Shown here: in pieces, positions 41,302-44,671 of the stretch | Numbering within the stretch: the stretch's first letter is position 1 | Layout of the letters: every line of letters starts with the position of its first letter | Origin: Verrucomicrobiales bacterium | GTDB taxonomy: Bacteria > Verrucomicrobiota > Verrucomicrobiia > Verrucomicrobiales > V1-33 | DNA: 44,671 nt | Direction: 5' to 3' | Assembly: GCA_018003315.1 (NCBI GenBank) | Contig: JAGNEJ010000033.1 | Coordinates: forward strand, 1 to 44,671 | The notes under the pieces: model-generated | The model's input: only the letters and a program-made list of their open reading frames with translations | Database searches by the model: none | What the model was told of the DNA's origin: nothing | Program-made: the position numbers and the translations under genes

Positions 41302-42534
41302 TCAAACGGCATTGGAGCCTGGCGCTGCATCCGGTGAAGGGTCTGGCAGGCGGATGAGAAATTCCGTGCGCAGGCCGGGGGTGCTTTCGAGTTCGATGGT
41401 GCCCCCGTGGGCTTCCACCGCCCGTTTTACGATGCTGAGGCCCAGTCCAGTGCCTTTGACTTGCTGCCGTGAAGGACCCGGAGCGACGCGGTAAAAGCGC
41501 TTGAAGATGAAGGGCAGGTTTTCATGGGGAATGCCCACGCCGTTGTCCCGGATGCGAAATTCCCAAGCCTGCCCCTGCCGTTCAGCGCTCACGGTGATGA
41601 CCAGGCGTCCGTCGTCCCGGTTTTCCTTGAGGGCATTCTCGATGAGGTTGAAAAACACCTGGTCCCAATAGAACTGGTCGCCAGCCACGGCATCCTCAGG
41701 GGGAATTTCGACCACGAAGCGGGCTTTTTTCTGGTCAAACAGCGGAGCGAGGCGCTCCAGCACGCCAGCCACGCATTCCCGGCAGGAAAAGGTCTGCTGC
41801 CGCAATGTTTCCGCAGCCGCTTCAGCGGCGGATTCAAATTTGGAAATGGCGAGCATGTCTTCGACGAGCCGGGCCAACCGTTCCCCATGTTTGCGCATGA
41901 TTTCCAGGGACCGGGTCACCTGTGCAGGATCGGTGATGACTCCTTCGAGGAGATTTTCCAGATACCCGTTGATGATGGCCAAGGGGGTGCGCAGTTCGTG
42001 GGAGGCATTGGTGACAAAATCGCGGCGAATGCGTTCGGTTTCCTGCCGGCGGGTTTCATCGCGCATCACCACGCGGATTTGCGGTTCTGCCTGCACGCCG
42101 TCCCGCACCGGTGCGGCATTGACCATCAGGTAGCGCTCCTCCCGGCGTCCGCGGGGATGCACGGTGACGACGAACAAGTCCTCCACGCTGCCGTCCTTCA
42201 GGTGCAGCGCCCGGTTGACAAATGCCGTGATGCGGTCATCCGGCACCAGTTGGCTGAGTCGCCGCCCCAGCAGGGTCACGCTGGCATTGAAAATTTCATG
42301 GGCGCCCTCGTTGGCATAGAGGATTTCCCCCTGCGGGGACACCAGCAGGCAGGCCTCCCCCAGCCCGGAAAAGATGGCGTCGAGCACCCGTTTCTTGTCC
42401 GCAGCCAAATCCATTTCCCGGACCTTCCTCAACTGCCGCAGCCTGCGTGCCGTCCGCAGGAGCAGCCAGCCGAGCAGCAGCAACCCTGACAGCAGGGCGA
42501 TGCAAAACGGATGGAGGACGGCAGGCGATGGCAT
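41302..42534 (-). CDS. PhoR-like sensor histidine kinase (orphan)
   Basis: 410 residues from ATG 42534; a GTG at 42546 is in frame. One N-terminal transmembrane helix (about 8-28) is followed by a PAS domain (about 48-165: VLDAIFSGLGEACLLVSPQGEILYAN). The HisKA domain has the phospho-acceptor NASHELRTPLA (His179). The HATPase domain has an N box (FFNLIENALKEN), G1 (DNGVGIP), F (FKRFY) and G2 (GTGLGLSIV) motifs. It resembles PhoR-type kinases for phosphate sensing. No response regulator gene is adjacent, so its partner and signal are unknown. It is divergent from the HtrA-like gene. Confidence 0.92.
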   Translation of the reverse strand: MPSPAVLHPFCIALLSGLLLLGWLLLRTARRLRQLRKVREMDLAADKKRVLDAIFSGLGEACLLVSPQGEILYANEGAHEIFNASVTLLGRRLSQLVPDDRITAFVNRALHLKDGSVEDLFVVTVHPRGRREERYLMVNAAPVRDGVQAEPQIRVVMRDETRRQETERIRRDFVTNASHELRTPLAIINGYLENLLEGVITDPAQVTRSLEIMRKHGERLARLVEDMLAISKFESAAEAAAETLRQQTFSCRECVAGVLERLAPLFDQKKARFVVEIPPEDAVAGDQFYWDQVFFNLIENALKENRDDGRLVITVSAERQGQAWEFRIRDNGVGIPHENLPFIFKRFYRVAPGPSRQQVKGTGLGLSIVKRAVEAHGGTIELESTPGLRTEFLIRLPDPSPDAAPGSNAV

Positions 42535-42633
42535 GACGGCGTCCACGATGGATGGGAATGCCCAGGGCTCCAGCAGGAAAACAGCCGGGGTTCGCGTTGA
42601 CGCCTAGTCGCTTTGCCTGCATGCTGGCCGACC

Positions 42634-43494
42634 ATGAAATGCTCCATCGCCGCCAGTTTGTGCCTGCTCACCGCCACTGCCAGCCTCCTCCGAGCCGTCG
42701 ATCCTGGTGATGTCGATGCCGCGCGGAAACTGTTCACCGAGAAGCAATCCGCCGTGGTGGCGGTCAGTGCCGTGGTGAAGCTGCAGATCAGCGTTGGCGG
42801 GCAAAACCAGTCGCAGGAGCAGTCCGTGGAGATGCTAGGCACAGTCATCAACGAACAGGGACTGACGCTGGTGGCCTATTCCGCGCTGGACCTTTCCAGT
42901 CAGGTCAAAGCCCAGGTGAAGGGGAAAATTCCTGCCAACATGAAGCTGGAAGTGAAGAGCGACTTCAAGGAAGTGAAGCTGATTCTGAGCGACGGCGAAG
43001 AAGTGCCGGGCGACGTGGTGCTGAAGGACGAAGACCTGGACGTGGCCTTCATCCGTCCGGATCCCGCATCGGATGAATTCAAGGCGGCCAAATGGTCCCC
43101 AGTCAGTTTGACCCCCCCTCCGGCGGAGCCGCAGGTGCTGGACGAAGTGGTGATTCTAGAACGCTTCGGGAAGGACCTGGGGCGCAAGGCATCCGTCAAC
43201 TTCGCCCGCATCGTCACCATCCTGACAAAACCGCGGAATTTTTACGTGGTGAATGACAACAATGCCGGCACCCCGGTCTTTGACCTGAAAGGAAACCTCC
43301 TCGGCATCTTCGTCCGGCGCATTTTTGAAAAATCCGCCGCCACCCCGGTCATCATGCCGGTAAAGGACCTCGTGGACCTCGCAAAACAGGCGGAAGCCGC
43401 CCCAGCACCCAAAAAAGAAGAAACCGAGGAAAAAAAGCCGGAAGCCGCAGCCCCCACGCCAGGCACCGAATCGGAGCCGAAAAAAGACGAATAG
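42634..43494 (+). CDS. HtrA-like fold protein without catalytic residues (pseudoprotease)
   Basis: 286 residues from ATG 42634, with a signal peptide (MKCSIAASLCLLTATASLL). The middle resembles the trypsin-like part of HtrA/DegP. VINEQGLTLVAYSALD corresponds to the segment that normally holds the catalytic His (here Ser83). DLDVAFIRPD keeps an Asp (136). NAGTPVFDLKGNLLG corresponds to the GNSGGPL Ser site (here Ala211). Two of three catalytic residues are therefore replaced. A charged Pro/Glu/Lys tail replaces PDZ domains. It is exported, and probably binds rather than cuts peptides. It precedes the hydrolase gene by 36 bp. Confidence 0.7.
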   Translation: MKCSIAASLCLLTATASLLRAVDPGDVDAARKLFTEKQSAVVAVSAVVKLQISVGGQNQSQEQSVEMLGTVINEQGLTLVAYSALDLSSQVKAQVKGKIPANMKLEVKSDFKEVKLILSDGEEVPGDVVLKDEDLDVAFIRPDPASDEFKAAKWSPVSLTPPPAEPQVLDEVVILERFGKDLGRKASVNFARIVTILTKPRNFYVVNDNNAGTPVFDLKGNLLGIFVRRIFEKSAATPVIMPVKDLVDLAKQAEAAPAPKKEETEEKKPEAAAPTPGTESEPKKDE

Positions 43495-43530
43495 CCCCAC
43501 GCACTCCCCACCTACCACCACACCGCCGCC

Positions 43531-44289
43531 ATGCACCGCCTGTCTCCTGTCATTCTCGCCCTGACCCTGACCGCCGCCGCCCACTGTTTCGCGGAGACTG
43601 CGAAACCGGAAGCCGGGAAACAGGTGCAGCAGTCCTTCACCCATGCCAGGCCGGACGGGACGAAGGCAGAACTTGGCTATTGGCTCTACCTGCCAAAACC
43701 TGATCCCGCCAAGCCCCCGGCCAAACCTCCGCTGGTGCTGTTTCTCCACGGGTCCGGAGAACGCGGCCACAACCTGGATCTGGTCAAAAAGCACGGTCCG
43801 CCCAAGCTCATCGGAAAGTTCCCCGAACTCGACGGCTGCATCGTTGTTTCTCCGCAATGCCCACCGCAGCAATGGTGGGACACCACCGTGGTGAAAGCCC
43901 TGTGTGACGCGGTCATCCAGACGCACCATGCGGATGAAAACCGCATCTATCTGACCGGATTGAGCATGGGCGGGTTCGGCACCTGGACGCTGCTGGCGGA
44001 ACATCCTTCGTTTTGGGCCGCCGCCATTCCCATTTGCGGCGGAGGAAAACCGGACGCCGCCGAAAAATTCAAGGATGTGCCCATCTGGGTGTTTCACGGC
44101 ACACGGGACGAGGCCGTCCCGCTCAAAGCCTCGGAGGAAATGATCGCCGCCCTGAAAAAATCCGGCGGCAAACCGAAATTCACCGTCTATCCGGACCTCG
44201 CCCATGACTGCTGGACCACCGCCTACAATGACGCGGAAACCTGGCGCTGGCTGCTCCAGCAGCACACAGCCAAGCGGCCTGAAAAATAA
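43531..44289 (+). CDS. Secreted alpha/beta hydrolase (dienelactone hydrolase/esterase type)
   Basis: 252 residues with a signal peptide (MHRLSPVILALTLTAAAHCFA). The alpha/beta hydrolase fold has the oxyanion strand LVLFLHGSGERG, nucleophile elbow GLSMGG (Ser145), acid HGTRDEAVP (Asp193) and base DLAHDCW (His225). It belongs to the phospholipase/carboxylesterase-like group of exported esterases, and probably hydrolyses an ester in a polysaccharide or peptide. The neighbouring exported HtrA-like gene suggests a joint unit. The gene ends exactly where an ISL3-type terminal repeat begins. Confidence 0.88.
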   Translation: MHRLSPVILALTLTAAAHCFAETAKPEAGKQVQQSFTHARPDGTKAELGYWLYLPKPDPAKPPAKPPLVLFLHGSGERGHNLDLVKKHGPPKLIGKFPELDGCIVVSPQCPPQQWWDTTVVKALCDAVIQTHHADENRIYLTGLSMGGFGTWTLLAEHPSFWAAAIPICGGGKPDAAEKFKDVPIWVFHGTRDEAVPLKASEEMIAALKKSGGKPKFTVYPDLAHDCWTTAYNDAETWRWLLQQHTAKRPEK

Positions 44290-44671
44290 GGATCTTCCCG
44301 GATTCGTGTGGGATTTATTCACGGCAGCGAGAGGTCGAGTTTTCCGAGGTGGAAGAGAATGCGGACGCGGTCGTGTGCGAAGTTGCGGAACCCTAGGGCG
44401 GCGGATTTGATGGCTTGGATCATGCTGTTGAAGACTTCGGCCAAGGCGTTGCTGATGGGGTGGGCGAACCCGTTGAGCCTTCGCGGCAGGCTGGCTTTGA
44501 AACTGCGTCCGAGCTTCTTCATCAGGCCCAGTCGGCAGCACTTCCTCCACCGCGGCCTGATAGGCGGGGCTGCGATCCATCGTTTCGCCGCTCGTGGGAT
44601 TGCGCGCCCGAGGACCCCTGGCAGATGTCGCCAAATGCGCTCCTGCCCCCCCCCCCGTAGAGGTGCAGCGC
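44290..44671 (-). mobile_element. Remnant of an ISL3-family insertion sequence
   Basis: The element starts with GGATCTTCCCGGATTCGTGT, which has the look of an ISL3 terminal inverted repeat, directly after the hydrolase stop codon. It contains a broken transposase on the minus strand and runs off the window at the right, near a run of 11 C at 44646-44656. The other end and the target duplication cannot be seen. Confidence 0.55.
44319..44634 (-). pseudogene. ISL3-family transposase, deleted and frameshifted
   Basis: The C-terminus, in the frame 44319-44522, reads MKKLGRSFKASLPRRLNG and HPISNALAEVFNSMIQAIKS, then AALGFRNFAHDRVRILFHLG. This is the end of an ISL3 (IS204/IS1001/IS1165) DDE transposase. 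Upstream, in another frame (about 44534-44580), MDRSPAYQAAVEEVLP matches the DMSPAY segment of the same family that should lie well before it. The two pieces are adjacent but out of frame, so an internal deletion has removed the part between them. It is not functional. Confidence 0.7.

Noticed and set aside
1-44671. CRISPR array or phage region
   Set aside because: No regularly spaced direct repeats with spacers, no cas genes and no phage structural genes were seen on reading both strands.

Overview
The window looks like a piece of a GC-rich chromosome of the phylum Verrucomicrobiota. The main evidence is a pilus-assembly locus laid out as in Akkermansia (secretin, PilT-like ATPase, PilM/N/O/P-like proteins, minor pilins, GspF). 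Supporting evidence is a secreted LamG/Ca-binding-repeat protein, a Tat-exported Gfo/Idh/MocA oxidoreductase, and start codons that almost never have a Shine-Dalgarno sequence in front of them. The phylum assignment is an inference from gene content; no rRNA gene is present.

Layout. 1-2.5 kb: 3' part of a large secreted protein. 2.5-6.4 kb: a zinc-ribbon membrane protein and a polytopic GT-C-like membrane protein, both on the minus strand. 6.4-11.4 kb: an unusual single-chain lipid A acyltransferase-heptosyltransferase fusion, a UvrD/Rep helicase and a NERD-domain membrane protein. 11.7-16.0 kb: minus-strand rpsT, an L,D-transpeptidase lipoprotein coupled to a cellulose-synthase-like GT2, and a Tat-exported oxidoreductase. 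A strong intrinsic terminator, with a possible competing hairpin, sits directly in front of the GT2 gene. 16.3-21.2 kb: a Fur regulator, an asparagine synthase, about 0.8 kb with no convincing gene, and a secreted beta-helix protein.

21.3-32.1 kb is a type IV pilus / type II secretion-like locus. Nine minus-strand genes run pilT-like, pilM, pilN, pilO, pilP, prepilin, PilX/GspK-like, prepilin, gspF/pilC. A divergent secretin gene follows on the plus strand, across a strikingly AT-rich intergenic island with promoter-like sequences facing both ways. No PilB/GspE extension ATPase, major pilin or prepilin peptidase is in the window. A GT4 glycosyltransferase and a ComEC/Rec2 DNA-uptake channel follow, which makes a role of the pilus in natural transformation plausible.

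35.8-38.5 kb: a TPR membrane protein and the ribosomal operon rpmJ-rpsM-rpsK-rpsD. This operon ends in a strong hairpin terminator where rpoA-rplQ would commonly follow, and S11 carries a long Pro/Ala-rich N-terminal extension. 38.9-44.7 kb: a small basic protein, a divergent ClpX-like unfoldase with a new C-terminal domain, an IS630-type transposase relic, an orphan PhoR-like histidine kinase, a catalytically dead HtrA-like protein, a secreted alpha/beta hydrolase, and a broken ISL3-family transposase whose terminal repeat abuts the hydrolase stop codon.

The best candidates for something undescribed are the acyltransferase-heptosyltransferase fusion, the ClpX-like protein with altered pore loops, the possible attenuator before the GT2 gene, the glycine-rich secretin with its AT-rich control region, and the extended S11.
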